Under the pieces are notes generated by a model. The model saw nothing but the letters and a program-made list of their open reading frames with translations. It had not been told where the DNA came from and made no database searches. Shown piece after piece: positions 14,252 to 22,812 of a stretch of DNA of 43,599 nucleotides. The stretch comes from a bacterium HR35 (GTDB taxonomy: Bacteria; Patescibacteriota; Minisyncoccia; UBA6257; HR35). The DNA lies in assembly GCA_002898235.1 (NCBI GenBank), contig BEIL01000005.1, positions 1 through 43,599 of the forward strand, written 5' to 3'. Numbering within the stretch: position 1 is the first letter of the stretch; each line of letters opens with the position of its first letter. The translations under genes were made by a program, and so were the position numbers.

Positions 14252-15577
14252 ATGAAAATTAAATTTTTTAGATTAGCTAATGGTTTGCGAATAATTTTTA
14301 TTCCTAGAGAAGATTTTGAATCATTAACTTTTTTCTTATATTTTAAATATGGTTCTTTTTACGAAGAAAAAAAAGAAAGTGGTTTGGCTCATTTTTTAGA
14401 GCATCTTATTTTTGCTGGTAGTCAAAATTTTCCTGAAAGAAAAAAAGTTTTAGATGAGTTAGAAAAAATTTCAGCTATCTTTAATGGTGGAACCTCATTT
14501 GATTTTTCTTATTTCTATATTAAAGTTTTAGAAAAATATAAGGAACAAGCTCTATTTATTTTAGCTGACTTAATTAAAAATCCCCTTTTTAGAGAAGAAG
14601 ATATTGAAAAAGAAAAAAAAATTATTTTAGAAGAAATCCGTTTGAGCGAGGATGATTATTTAGGAAAATGTCTAGAAAATCTATTAGAGACTCTTTTTCC
14701 TAATAAAAATTGGGGAAGGAGAATCATCGGATTTCCAGAAACAATTACGGCTTTTAATCGAAAAAACATCCTCCAAGCTTATACTAATTACTATACAGCT
14801 AAGAATTCAATTTTAGTAGTAATTGGTAAAATTAATAATTTTAAGAAACTACTTGAGTTAATTGACCGAAATTTTAAAGGTTTAAAAAGAGGTAAAGAAA
14901 AAAATTTAGGTGAATTTAACCTTAAGCCATCTTTTAATTTAAAAATTAGTCAGAACCAAGTCAATCAAACTTATTTTGCTTTAGGAACCTTTGAGAAAAT
15001 TAAAAATTTCGAAGAATATCTTAAAGAAAGGGGTTTTCTTTATTTAATTATAATGAACAGAATTTTAGGTGAAGGAAACAATTCAAGATTATTTTTAAAA
15101 ATAAGAGAAGAATTGAATTTGGCTTATATTATCAAAAGCGATTTAATTATCTTTCCTAAGCATTTAATTTTTTATATCCAAACCGGTCTTAAAAAGGAAA
15201 ATTATTTAGAAGGAATTAAAGCTATATTAGAAGAATTAATTCGAATTAAAAAAGAAGGATTTACTAAAGAAGAAATTAAAACTGCTTATGAATCTACTTT
15301 GGATAATTTTCTTCTTGATTGGGAAAATGTTTTTCGAGTAAGCCGAATTTATGCTTACAGTTATCTTTATTACTTTAAAGATTTCAAACCTCGAGATCTT
15401 AAAAAATTTGTTTTAAAAATTTTAGGTAAAAAGTTAGCCTATGATGAAATTAATAAAAAAATTAAAAACTTTCTTCAACAACCCTTTTCTTTTTCTCTAA
15501 TTATTCCCCAAGAAGAAAATAAAAACAAAGTTGAAAAATTTATTAAAAAATCAATTAAAATTATGACAAAAGAATAA
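14252..15577 (+). CDS. M16 family zinc metallopeptidase
   Basis: Insulinase/pitrilysin-type protease of the small processing-peptidase class. The inverted zinc motif HFLEH is at residues 47-51, and the third metal ligand lies in the IILEEIR stretch near residue 127. An M16 C-terminal domain follows (about 180-380), with the family arginine/tyrosine region less well conserved. No signal peptide, so probably cytoplasmic. 441 residues, usual length. It starts nine bases after rpsP and is followed after two bases by the membrane-protein gene. Substrate unknown. Confidence 0.9.
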   Translation: MKIKFFRLANGLRIIFIPREDFESLTFFLYFKYGSFYEEKKESGLAHFLEHLIFAGSQNFPERKKVLDELEKISAIFNGGTSFDFSYFYIKVLEKYKEQALFILADLIKNPLFREEDIEKEKKIILEEIRLSEDDYLGKCLENLLETLFPNKNWGRRIIGFPETITAFNRKNILQAYTNYYTAKNSILVVIGKINNFKKLLELIDRNFKGLKRGKEKNLGEFNLKPSFNLKISQNQVNQTYFALGTFEKIKNFEEYLKERGFLYLIIMNRILGEGNNSRLFLKIREELNLAYIIKSDLIIFPKHLIFYIQTGLKKENYLEGIKAILEELIRIKKEGFTKEEIKTAYESTLDNFLLDWENVFRVSRIYAYSYLYYFKDFKPRDLKKFVLKILGKKLAYDEINKKIKNFLQQPFSFSLIIPQEENKNKVEKFIKKSIKIMTKE

Positions 15578-15579
15578 CG

Positions 15580-16533
15580 ATGAATAAAACCTCGTTTTGG
15601 TTAATACCTTTACTGATTATAATTTTTTGGCTAACTAAAGAAATCATTTTTTCTTTTTTTATGGGAACAGTGATTGGCTTAACAATTCAAAACCTTTCTC
15701 GTTTTTTAAGTTTAAAACTCAAATTGCCTTATTATCTTTTAGTTTTTCTTCTTTATTTTTTAATTTTTTTCTTTTTTGGTTTTTTGATTTATTCTCTCTT
15801 TAAAGTAATCACTTTAGAACTTCCAGGTTTTATTTCACATTTAAATAACTTTTTAAAAGCTTATAACTTAAAAATAGAAAAATTAGAGAGCATTAAAAAT
15901 TTTGATTTTTTAACAATTTTTCAATCACATTTTGTTAATGTTTTTTCGTTTCTGTATTCTCTTTTCGGAAATTTCATTTCAGTTATTTTAGTTTTTATTA
16001 TTTCAATTTATATTGCTCTGAGTCCTAATTTGGAAAGAGATATTTTTGCTTATCTTCCGGAAGAAAAAAGAGAAGAAATTTTTAATATTTGGTTCCGAAT
16101 TAAAAGAAAATTGTCATTCTGGATTTTGGGGCAAATAATTTTAATGCTAACTATTGGTTTAGCAACTTATTTAGTCTATGGCATAATTTTCGATATGCCT
16201 TATAAATTTTTAATATCTTTAACTGCTGGAGTTTTAGAGGCTGTTCCCATTTTAGGACCAATTATTTCTACTATTATCGCAGTTTTTATTGCTATTATTG
16301 AAAAGCCGGAAATAGTTTTTTTGCTTATAGCCTCCTTTTTCCTTATTCAGCAATTGGAGAACCATTTTTTGGTTCCTTTAGTTATGAAAAATACTGTTAA
16401 GCTAAACCCCCTCTTAGTTCTTTTAGGTATTTTAATTTCAAGTAATATTTTTGGTTTTTGGGGAGCAATTTCAATTTTACCTCTTTTAGTTATTTTTAAA
16501 GAGGTTTTTGACTACTATTTTAAAAAGGATTAA
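15580..16533 (+). CDS. AI-2E family (PerM/TqsA-like) membrane transporter
   Basis: Integral membrane protein with an estimated seven to eight helices and an extended loop between about residues 85 and 130. The family region EAVPILGPIIST near residue 222 and the C-terminal NPLLVLLGILISSNIFGFWG segment are clear. The family includes autoinducer-2 exporters and Na+/H+ exchangers, so the substrate cannot be named. 317 residues is slightly short. Appears to be the last protein gene of the rpmJ operon; tRNA-Gln follows. Confidence 0.85.
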   Translation: MNKTSFWLIPLLIIIFWLTKEIIFSFFMGTVIGLTIQNLSRFLSLKLKLPYYLLVFLLYFLIFFFFGFLIYSLFKVITLELPGFISHLNNFLKAYNLKIEKLESIKNFDFLTIFQSHFVNVFSFLYSLFGNFISVILVFIISIYIALSPNLERDIFAYLPEEKREEIFNIWFRIKRKLSFWILGQIILMLTIGLATYLVYGIIFDMPYKFLISLTAGVLEAVPILGPIISTIIAVFIAIIEKPEIVFLLIASFFLIQQLENHFLVPLVMKNTVKLNPLLVLLGILISSNIFGFWGAISILPLLVIFKEVFDYYFKKD

Positions 16534-16552
16534 AATTTAAAAAAGAAAACTT

Positions 16553-16623
16553 TGCGGGGTGGTGTAAGGGTAGCACGCAGGGCTCTGGACCCTGAAGTTC
16601 TGGTTCGAATCCAGACCCCGCAG
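16553..16623 (+). tRNA. tRNA-Gln (CTG)
   Basis: Acceptor TGCGGGG pairs with CCCCGCA; anticodon stem CAGGG/CCCTG encloses CTCTGGA with anticodon CTG; T-arm TCTGG/CCAGA around TTCGAAT. The weak first pair (T:A) is typical of tRNA-Gln. CCA is not encoded. Confidence 0.96.
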
Positions 16624-16642
16624 CTCGAAGGTTTTAAATTTA

Positions 16643-16651
16643 TGTTATAAT
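16643..16651 (+). promoter_or_regulatory. Extended -10 promoter of rpsR
   Basis: TGTTATAAT with only six bases to the ATG at 16658. Transcription should start at the start codon itself, so the mRNA is predicted to be leaderless. No obvious -35 box. Confidence 0.65.
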
Positions 16652-16657
16652 TTATTT

Positions 16658-16885
16658 ATGAGTCTGGAACTAATAAAACCAAAAGAAAAAAAGACCTGTT
16701 ATTTTTGTTCTCAAGCTGCTAAAGAAATTGATTATAAAGAAGTTGATATTTTGAAAAGATTTTTATCAGCAGCTTATAAAATAAAAAAAAGAAAACATAC
16801 AGGTCTTTGCTCTTTTCATCAAAGAAAGTTTGCTCGAGCTGTTAAGCGAGCTCGACAAATGGCTCTTTTACCTTATTTGCCTTAA
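16658..16885 (+). CDS. rpsR: 30S ribosomal protein S18 (zinc form)
   Basis: Platform protein of the 30S subunit. Recognised by CYFCSQAAKEIDYKEVDILK and the basic core FHQRKFARAVKRARQMALLPY. A complete zinc site is present: Cys14, Cys17, Cys51, His54. 75 residues. It is a single gene with its own promoter, not next to rpsF or ssb as is usual. Its 3' end overlaps the convergent rnhB gene by 44 bases. Confidence 0.95.
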   Translation: MSLELIKPKEKKTCYFCSQAAKEIDYKEVDILKRFLSAAYKIKKRKHTGLCSFHQRKFARAVKRARQMALLPYLP

Positions 16886-17546
16886 GTTTTGATAAAAAAC
16901 TCAATCGATGATATTTTGAGATACCAAATTTTTTTATTAACTCAAAATGCTTTTTGGTGCCATATCCTTTATTTATTTGCCATTCGTAGAAATTTATTTT
17001 TTTAGCCAAATTTATCATATATTTATCTCGAGAAACTTTAGCTACTATCGAAGCAGCTCCTAGAGAATTTATTTTTTTATCCCCCTTAATAATAAAAATA
17101 GCCTTTTCAATTCCTTCTATTTTTTTTCCATCTAAAATAACTATCTCTGGTTTAAAAAAATTTTTTAATTTGTTAAGACCCTTCAAAAAAGCTAAATTTA
17201 TACCTTGTTTATCAATGGTTTTATTAGAGATAAAAATAGCTTTATAAGGAATGCCTAATTTTTTGATAATTTTAAAATAACTTTCTCTAACTTGATGACT
17301 AAGCTCTTTAGAATCAAAAAAACTAACTTTATATTTTTCTAAAATTTTAAGGCTAGTTCTTTCTAAAAAAATAGCTCCTAAACAAAGTGGTCCAGCTAAA
17401 GCACCTCGTCCAGCTTCATCTATACTTAAAATCGATTTATGTTTTTTTAAAAGTTTTTTTTCAAATCCCCAACTCTTTTTCTTTTTTTTGCCTTTTGCTA
17501 AAATTTTTATGAAATGAAATTCGTCCATCTTCATGTTCATTCTCAT
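16842..17546 (-). CDS. rnhB: Ribonuclease HII
   Basis: Removes ribonucleotides from DNA and cleaves RNA of RNA/DNA hybrids. The catalytic DEAGRGALAGPL motif lies near residue 43, followed by IVILDGKKI (third acidic residue) and the SLGAASIVAKVSRD stretch with its later Asp. 234 residues. Four in-frame ATGs (17546, 17540, 17534, 17528) could start it; all lie upstream of the dnaE start on the other strand, so the 5' ends of the two divergent genes overlap by at least 15 bases. The lysine-rich first 30 residues are unusual. Confidence 0.92.
   Translation of the reverse strand: MRMNMKMDEFHFIKILAKGKKKKKSWGFEKKLLKKHKSILSIDEAGRGALAGPLCLGAIFLERTSLKILEKYKVSFFDSKELSHQVRESYFKIIKKLGIPYKAIFISNKTIDKQGINLAFLKGLNKLKNFFKPEIVILDGKKIEGIEKAIFIIKGDKKINSLGAASIVAKVSRDKYMINLAKKINFYEWQINKGYGTKKHFELIKKFGISKYHRLSFLSKLKANKVKEPFVELA
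17496..17504 (+). promoter_or_regulatory. Putative extended -10 promoter of dnaE
   Basis: TGCTAAAAT, nine bases before the dnaE ATG at 17514, located inside the first codons of the divergent rnhB gene. It predicts a leaderless or near-leaderless dnaE transcript. Confidence 0.5.
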
Positions 17547-20500
17547 TATAGTTTACTCGATGGTTTAGGAAAAATCGATGATTTACTTCAACGGGCTAAA
17601 GAATTGGAATACGATGCTTTAGCTTTAACTGATCATGGCAATCTTTATGGAGCAATTGAATTTTACAAAAAAGCTAAAGCTTTAGGCATTAAACCATTAA
17701 TAGGGGTTGAACTTTATGTAGCTCGTCGAAGAAGATTTGATCGAACTCCCAAAATTGATTCTAAAAGCTATCATTTAACAGTTTTAGCTGAAAATGAAAA
17801 GGGATATAAAAATTTATTGAGATTAATAAGTAAAGCTTACCTTGAAGGTTTTTACTATAAACCCCGAGTTGATAAAGAGCTTTTAGGAGAGTTTGGAGAA
17901 GGTTTAATTGTTCTTTCTGGTTGTCCGAATGGAGAAATCCCTCGTTTAATTCTTGAAGGTAATTATAATGAAGCCAAAAAGAAAGTTTATGAATATTTAG
18001 AAATTTTTGGTAAAGATAATTTTTTCTTAGAAGTTAATTATCATCCCAATTTAGAAGAAGCTAAAAAATTAAAAAAAGCTCTCATTGAACTTTCTCGAGA
18101 AACAAATATTCCTTTAGTAGCTACTTATGATGTTCATTACGTTTATCCAGAAGATAGAGATGTTCATGATATTTTTTTAGCTATTCAACAAGGAAAAGAT
18201 CTTGAAGAAGAAGATAGATTATCAATGAAAGAAGATGACTTTTCTTTAGCCTCTAAAGAAAGAATTTGGGAACTTTATCAAGATATTCCTCAAAGTATTG
18301 AAATCACCTGGGAGATAGCTCAAAGAGTGAATTTAGAAATAGAATTAGGTAAATTTAAATTTCCCAAATACCCTCTTCCTGAAAATTTAACTGAATTTGA
18401 ATTTTTAAAAAAATTAACCTTTGAAGGTTTGGAAAAAAGAGGACTGACCAATGACTCAAAAGCTAAAGATCGAGTTAATTATGAGCTTTCGGTGATAGAA
18501 AAAACAGGTTTTGCTGGTTATTTTTTAATTGTCCAAGATATCGTTAAATGGGCTAAAAAAAATGGAATTATGGTAGGTGTAGGTAGAGGATCAGCAGCTG
18601 GGAGTTTAGTCTCCTATCTTCTAGAAATTACCGAAATTAATCCTTTAAAATACGACCTTCTTTTTGAAAGATTTCTTAATCCCGAAAGAATTGAAATGCC
18701 AGATATTGATATTGATCTGTGTGATTACAAGAGGGATCTTGTTTTTGATTATTTAAAGGAAAAATATGGACAAGAGAGCTTTGCTCAAATAGCTACTTTT
18801 GGGAAAATGGCCTCAAGAGCAGCCGTAAGAGATATTGGTCGGGCTTTAGGCTTTTCTTTTTCTTTTGTCGATAAATTAGCAAGATTAATTCCAGCCAAAT
18901 TAAGTTTAGAAGAAGCTGAAGAATTAAACGATGTTCAAAAAATTTTGAAAGAAGATAAAAATTATAAGTTAATTTTGGATTATGCCAAACGAGTTGAAAA
19001 TGTAGTCCGTCATGTTTCCGTCCATCCTTCAGGAGTAATAATTACTCCTGGGCCAATAATTGAATATACTCCTCTTCAATTTGCTCCCCAAGATCAATCA
19101 AGAGTTATTACTCAATACGATATGAATGCTACTGGTGAATTAGGACTTTTAAAAATGGATTTTCTTGGTTTGAGAAACTTATCAATCATTGAAGATGCCT
19201 TGAAACTAATTGAAGAAAGACATAAAGAAAAAATAAATTTGAATGATTTAAATCCAGATAAATTTGATGAAGAAACTTACAAAATTTATGCTGAAGGAAA
19301 AACAGTAGGTGTTTTTCAAGTAGAAGGTAAGGGAATGACTAATGCTTTAAAAATGATAAAACCAAAAAATGTTGAAGAATTAGCAGCAGTTATAGCTCTT
19401 TATCGACCCGGACCAGTAAAATTAATTCCTAATTATGTTAAAAGAAAGTATAACCAAGAACCAATTGAATATTTGCATCCTAAACTTGAACCCATTCTTT
19501 CTGTTACTTATGGGATTTTAATTTATCAGGAACAATTAATGAGAATAGCTACTGATTTAGCTGGCTTTACGCAAGGTGAAGCTGATACTTTAAGAAAAGC
19601 TATTGCTAAAAAGAAAATTGATTTACTTCAATCTTTAAAAGAGAAACTTATTCAAGGAATGATTAAAAATGGGATTGAACCAGGTTTAGCTCAAAAAATT
19701 TGGGAATGGATTGAGCCTTTTGGTCAATATGGTTTCAATAAAAGCCATGCAGTTTCTTATGCCTTTATTTCTTTTTATACTGCTTATTTAAAAGGTAAAT
19801 ATCCACTTGAATTCATTAATGCTTGTCTTTTACATGAAGGACGAGATGTTGAAAGAATTTATGTTTATCTTGAGGAGGCTAAAAGTTATGGCTTTAAAAT
19901 TTTACCACCAGATATTAATGAAAGCGATGTTAATTTTAAAATCACCGGCTTAAATACTATTAGATTTGGTTTAGGCAATATTAAAAATGTCGGCCTCAAT
20001 TTAATTGAAGCTATTTTAGAAGAAAGAAGAAAAAATGGACATTTTAAATCTTTAGTTGATTTTCTTAAACGAGTAAGGCATAAAGACCTTAATAAGAAAT
20101 CATTAGAAAGCTTAATCAAAGCAGGGGTTTTCGATAGATTTCACCCTCGAGGCACCTTAATAGCTAATTTAGAATCAATATTAGAATATTCTTTAAAAGT
20201 TAAAGATTTTCAAATAACCAAAAGCCTTTTTGGTAGCAAACAGGAAGAATTTGTCTTTCTCAGAAAACTCGAAATTCCTAAATTAGAAATTTATCGTTAT
20301 GAAAAAGAACTTTTAGGTATTTATCTTTCAGGCCATCCCTTTGAAGATTTTGATAAGCTTCTTAGAGGGAGAATAAAAAAAATAAAAGAAGTTTTAGAAA
20401 TGGAAGAGGGATTAAAAATAAGTTTGGCTGGAATTTTAAACTCTTTAGAAAGAAAATTAACTCGAGATAAAAAACCATTTGCTTATTTAGAAATTGAAGA

Positions 20501-20702
20501 TTTAACTGGGAAAATTGAAGTTTTTCTTCCGCCAGAAATCTACGAACAATATTTTGAAATTTTGAAAGAAGGAAGAATTTATTATATAGTAGGGACTATA
20601 AGAAAAAAAGAAAAAAATTATTTAACAGCTGATCTTTTAACTGATATTACCGATTTAAATAATAATTTAAAATTAAAAGAAAGACTTCTTCAAACTAGAT
20701 GA
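17514..20702 (+). CDS. dnaE: DNA polymerase III alpha subunit (replicative)
   Basis: The chromosomal replicase. Domain order: PHP domain (1-about 270) starting HLHVHSHYSLLDG, polymerase palm and fingers with catalytic aspartates in PDIDID and the upstream GRGSAAGSL segment, the fingers stretch ALYRPGP, tandem helix-hairpin region, and a C-terminal OB fold (SLAGILNSL to EVFLPPEIY). Many histidine/acidic PHP metal ligands are present (HVHS, TDHG, GVEL, DVHY), so an intrinsic proofreading exonuclease is possible, as in PHP-active DnaE1 proteins. 1062 residues. Its TGA stop overlaps the thpR ATG by four bases. Confidence 0.97.
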   Translation: MKFVHLHVHSHYSLLDGLGKIDDLLQRAKELEYDALALTDHGNLYGAIEFYKKAKALGIKPLIGVELYVARRRRFDRTPKIDSKSYHLTVLAENEKGYKNLLRLISKAYLEGFYYKPRVDKELLGEFGEGLIVLSGCPNGEIPRLILEGNYNEAKKKVYEYLEIFGKDNFFLEVNYHPNLEEAKKLKKALIELSRETNIPLVATYDVHYVYPEDRDVHDIFLAIQQGKDLEEEDRLSMKEDDFSLASKERIWELYQDIPQSIEITWEIAQRVNLEIELGKFKFPKYPLPENLTEFEFLKKLTFEGLEKRGLTNDSKAKDRVNYELSVIEKTGFAGYFLIVQDIVKWAKKNGIMVGVGRGSAAGSLVSYLLEITEINPLKYDLLFERFLNPERIEMPDIDIDLCDYKRDLVFDYLKEKYGQESFAQIATFGKMASRAAVRDIGRALGFSFSFVDKLARLIPAKLSLEEAEELNDVQKILKEDKNYKLILDYAKRVENVVRHVSVHPSGVIITPGPIIEYTPLQFAPQDQSRVITQYDMNATGELGLLKMDFLGLRNLSIIEDALKLIEERHKEKINLNDLNPDKFDEETYKIYAEGKTVGVFQVEGKGMTNALKMIKPKNVEELAAVIALYRPGPVKLIPNYVKRKYNQEPIEYLHPKLEPILSVTYGILIYQEQLMRIATDLAGFTQGEADTLRKAIAKKKIDLLQSLKEKLIQGMIKNGIEPGLAQKIWEWIEPFGQYGFNKSHAVSYAFISFYTAYLKGKYPLEFINACLLHEGRDVERIYVYLEEAKSYGFKILPPDINESDVNFKITGLNTIRFGLGNIKNVGLNLIEAILEERRKNGHFKSLVDFLKRVRHKDLNKKSLESLIKAGVFDRFHPRGTLIANLESILEYSLKVKDFQITKSLFGSKQEEFVFLRKLEIPKLEIYRYEKELLGIYLSGHPFEDFDKLLRGRIKKIKEVLEMEEGLKISLAGILNSLERKLTRDKKPFAYLEIEDLTGKIEVFLPPEIYEQYFEILKEGRIYYIVGTIRKKEKNYLTADLLTDITDLNNNLKLKERLLQTR

Positions 20703-21271
20703 GATTAAGACTTTTTATTGCTCTACCACTAACTTCTGGATTAAAGAAAAAAGTTATTTTTCTAGAAGAAAAAATCGAAAAGAAAATAGGCTTTAAACTC
20801 AATTGGATAAAACCAGAAAATCTTCATTTGACTCTTTTGTTTTTAGGCTATCTTAGTTTTGACGATTTTCTAAAAATTAATCAAATTTTTGATAATTTTC
20901 CTTGGAATGAAGAAAGGTTTTTAAAAGCTTTTCAACTTAAGATAAAAAAAATTGATTTTGGTCCTCCCGGTAAAAATTCAATGATCTGGCTTTATTTAGA
21001 AAAAGATAAAAGATTAGAAGAGCTTAAAAATAAATTTGAAGAAATTTTAGAAGAAATGAAAATTAATTATAAAAAAGAAGAAAGAGAATTTCTGCCCCAT
21101 ATTAATTTATGCCGACTCAAAAATAAAAAAATAAATCAAGAAATCAGAGAAGAACTTAATTGGGGAGTTATTTTTAACAAAATTATTTTATTTGAATCAA
21201 CTCTTAAAAAAGAAGGAGCCGAGTATACCCCTCATAAAATCATCGAACTCAAAGAAATAACAAACTTGTAA
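20699..21271 (+). CDS. thpR: RNA 2',3'-cyclic phosphodiesterase (2H family)
   Basis: Opens 2',3'-cyclic phosphates on RNA ends. Two-histidine phosphoesterase fold: first motif HLTLLFLG (His43, Thr45), second motif HINLCRL (His134, Asn136). The second motif normally reads HxT, so Asn136 is a substitution at the position that stabilises the phosphate. 190 residues, normal size. ATGA overlap with dnaE suggests translational coupling. In vivo role of the family is not settled. Confidence 0.85.
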   Translation: MRLRLFIALPLTSGLKKKVIFLEEKIEKKIGFKLNWIKPENLHLTLLFLGYLSFDDFLKINQIFDNFPWNEERFLKAFQLKIKKIDFGPPGKNSMIWLYLEKDKRLEELKNKFEEILEEMKINYKKEEREFLPHINLCRLKNKKINQEIREELNWGVIFNKIILFESTLKKEGAEYTPHKIIELKEITNL

Positions 21272-21298
21272 TAAAATTATTAATAAAGTAGCGAAAAA

Positions 21299-21485
21299 AT
21301 GAACATTAAAAATTTCTTTAATAAATCCTTCACTCTTATCGAGATCTTAATTGTCCTAGCCATAATTTCTATTCTTGCTTCTATTTTAAGCTATGCTTCT
21401 CGTGATATCATTGATGAATTCCGAGTGTATAACAGAACATTATTCTGATGCAGAAATCAAAGCTTTATATGATGCTACAAAATAA
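21299..21485 (+). pseudogene. Decayed prepilin/LamG-type gene (internal deletion plus frameshift)
   Basis: An ATG at 21299 opens a prepilin N-terminus: KSFTLIEILIVLAIISILAS. After residue 41 the frame reads DEFRVYNRTL and stops at 21446. Shifting by one base at 21443-21444 restores SDAEIKALYDATK and a TAA at 21483-21485. The joined text, (D)EFRVYNRTL-SDAEIKALYDATK, is the usual C-terminal end of LamG/concanavalin-like surface proteins of this group. So the remnant has the start of a pilin-like protein joined to the last residues of a LamG domain, with the middle lost and one inserted T. Ser replaces the usual Gly at -1 of the prepilin cleavage site. Confidence 0.75.
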
Positions 21486-21490
21486 ATAAT

Positions 21491-21520
21491 ACGCAGAATT
21501 AGCTGAACTGACGCAGAATT
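21491..21520. repeat. Remnant of a dispersed ACGCAGA-type repeat
   Basis: ACGCAGAATT occurs at 21491-21500 and again at 21511-21520. The stretch ACTGACGCAGA also occurs on the minus strand beside the 42-bp units in the P-type ATPase gene (about 872-887). It lies just after the decayed prepilin gene. Confidence 0.45.
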
Positions 21521-21574
21521 TACAGAAACAGTTTCCTGGTTTCTTAGCTTTATAATAGCAGGGGTACATTTACA

Positions 21575-21586
21575 ATGCTATAGCAT
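21575..21586. other. 12-bp perfect palindrome
   Basis: ATGCTATAGCAT reads the same on both strands. It lies between the decayed prepilin gene and tRNA-Leu. It could be an operator, but one such palindrome in 43 kb may be chance. The rest of 21521-21693 shows only a weak TCCTA/TAGGA hairpin (21615-21630). Confidence 0.25.
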
Positions 21587-21693
21587 CTAAAAAGTTCCCT
21601 TGAATTAAATCACCTCCTAGTTTATTAGGATATTTTATCGGGTAATCATATAAATAGCCCCTTTAAGGTTATTAAAAATATGAGAGTTTATTA

Positions 21694-21702
21694 TGATATA
21701 AT
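21694..21702 (+). promoter_or_regulatory. Extended -10 promoter of tRNA-Leu(CAA)
   Basis: TGATATAAT ending ten bases before the first base of the mature tRNA. No clear -35 box. Confidence 0.6.
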
Positions 21703-21712
21703 TTTTTAGGAT

Positions 21713-21797
21713 GCCCGGGTGGCGGAATTGGCAGACGCGCGAGACTCAAAATCTCGTGCCCATCAAGGGCGTGTGGGTTCGAGTCCCACCCCGGGCA
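21713..21797 (+). tRNA. tRNA-Leu (CAA)
   Basis: Class II tRNA: acceptor GCCCGGG/CCCGGGC, anticodon stem CGAGA/TCTCG enclosing CTCAAAA (anticodon CAA), long variable arm (TGCCCATCAAGGGCG), T-arm GTGGG/CCCAC around TTCGAGT, discriminator A. Reads UUG. CCA is not encoded. Confidence 0.97.
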
Positions 21798-21832
21798 AAT
21801 TTTCTTAAATTAAATTTTCGGTTATAATTAAT

Positions 21833-21838
21833 ATATCT
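21833..21838 (+). promoter_or_regulatory. Putative -10 box of the rpsL-rpsG-fusA operon
   Basis: TATAAT preceded by GGT (G at the -14 equivalent), about 28 bases before the rpsL ATG. The predicted leader of about 20 bases has no AGGAG-like sequence. Confidence 0.55.
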
Positions 21839-21865
21839 AGTCAGCTTATTTTTTTATTTGCGAAA

Positions 21866-22279
21866 ATGCCAACAATTAATCAACTTGTAAGGAAAGGAAG
21901 ACAGAAAAGAAGATTTAAAGTTAAGGCAGCAGCTCTGCTTTATTCTTATAATTCGCTTAAAAGAAAACTTTATTATGCTCCTTCTCCTTTTAAAAAAGGA
22001 GTCTGTATTAGGGTTTATACAATGACTCCTAAAAAACCCAATTCAGCTTTGAGAAAAGTAGCTAAGGTAAGATTATCTAATGGTTTTGAGGTTACTGCTT
22101 ATATTCCTGGTATTGGTCATAATTTACAAGAACACTCAATTGTTTTAGTTAGAGGTGGAAGAGTTAAAGATTTGCCAGGAGTTAGATATCATATTGTTAG
22201 AGGAGTTTATGATGCTAGCGGAGTAGAAGGTCGAAGACAGGGTCGTTCACTTTACGGAGCTAAAAGACCTAAAGAATAA
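21866..22279 (+). CDS. rpsL: 30S ribosomal protein S12
   Basis: Decoding-centre protein. Start [16 protein letters not shown], core [20 protein letters not shown] with the lysine involved in streptomycin response, and [22 protein letters not shown] are all standard. Between about residues 22 and 37 there is an extra segment of roughly 13 residues (around [15 protein letters not shown]) compared with Escherichia coli or Thermus proteins; I recall similar insertions in Parcubacteria sequences. 137 residues. The TAA overlaps the rpsG ATG (TAATG). Confidence 0.97.
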   Translation: MPTINQLVRKGRQKRRFKVKAAALLYSYNSLKRKLYYAPSPFKKGVCIRVYTMTPKKPNSALRKVAKVRLSNGFEVTAYIPGIGHNLQEHSIVLVRGGRVKDLPGVRYHIVRGVYDASGVEGRRQGRSLYGAKRPKE

Positions 22280-22776
22280 TGCCTAGAAGAAGAATTAAGA
22301 TTGAAAGACACTGGAATCCTGATCCAGTTTACAATAGCGTTTTGGTGACGCGATTTATTAATAATTTAATGAAGGATGGCAAAAAAACAAAAGCTCAGAA
22401 AATTTTTTATACAGCTATGAAAAAAATTGAAGAAACTACTAAATCAGATCCCTTGAAGGTTTTTCAACAAGCAATTAAAAATGTAGCTCCTCTTTTAGAA
22501 GTTTGGCCAAGAAGAGTAGGTGGTGCTACTTTTTTAGTTCCTCGTCAGGTAAGAACAGAAAGAAGAATTTCTAAAGCTATTAAATGGATAATTGAAGCAG
22601 CTAGGAGCCGAAAAGGAAAACCAATGTTTGAAAAATTGGCTGAAGAAATTATTGCCGCTAGTCAAGAAGAAGGTGGAGCTTATCAAAAAAAGGTTGAACA
22701 ACATAAATTAGCTGAAGCAAATAAAGCTTTTGCTCATTTTGGTTGGTGGAACCGAAAAAAACCTCCCCAAGAATGA
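22279..22776 (+). CDS. rpsG: 30S ribosomal protein S7
   Basis: Assembly nucleator of the 30S head, near the E site. [20 protein letters not shown] at the start, then [19 protein letters not shown], the [21 protein letters not shown] beta-ribbon and a C-terminal helix with KAFAHFGWW. 165 residues, slightly longer than the common 156. Coupled to rpsL; fusA follows after 36 bases. Confidence 0.97.
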   Translation: MPRRRIKIERHWNPDPVYNSVLVTRFINNLMKDGKKTKAQKIFYTAMKKIEETTKSDPLKVFQQAIKNVAPLLEVWPRRVGGATFLVPRQVRTERRISKAIKWIIEAARSRKGKPMFEKLAEEIIAASQEEGGAYQKKVEQHKLAEANKAFAHFGWWNRKKPPQE

Positions 22777-22812
22777 TTTAAAAAGGTCTGATTTAATTTT
22801 TGCTAATTGACG

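Noticed and set aside
20700-20702. Possible alternative genetic code with UGA as glycine
   Set aside because: dnaE, rplS and the surface protein at 7743 end cleanly on TGA at expected lengths, and I saw no in-frame TGA inside the intact genes.
21609-21618. ATCACCTCCT, identical to the 3' end of bacterial 16S rRNA
   Set aside because: Flanking bases do not match the last helix of 16S rRNA, so it is most likely coincidence and not a fragment of an rRNA gene.
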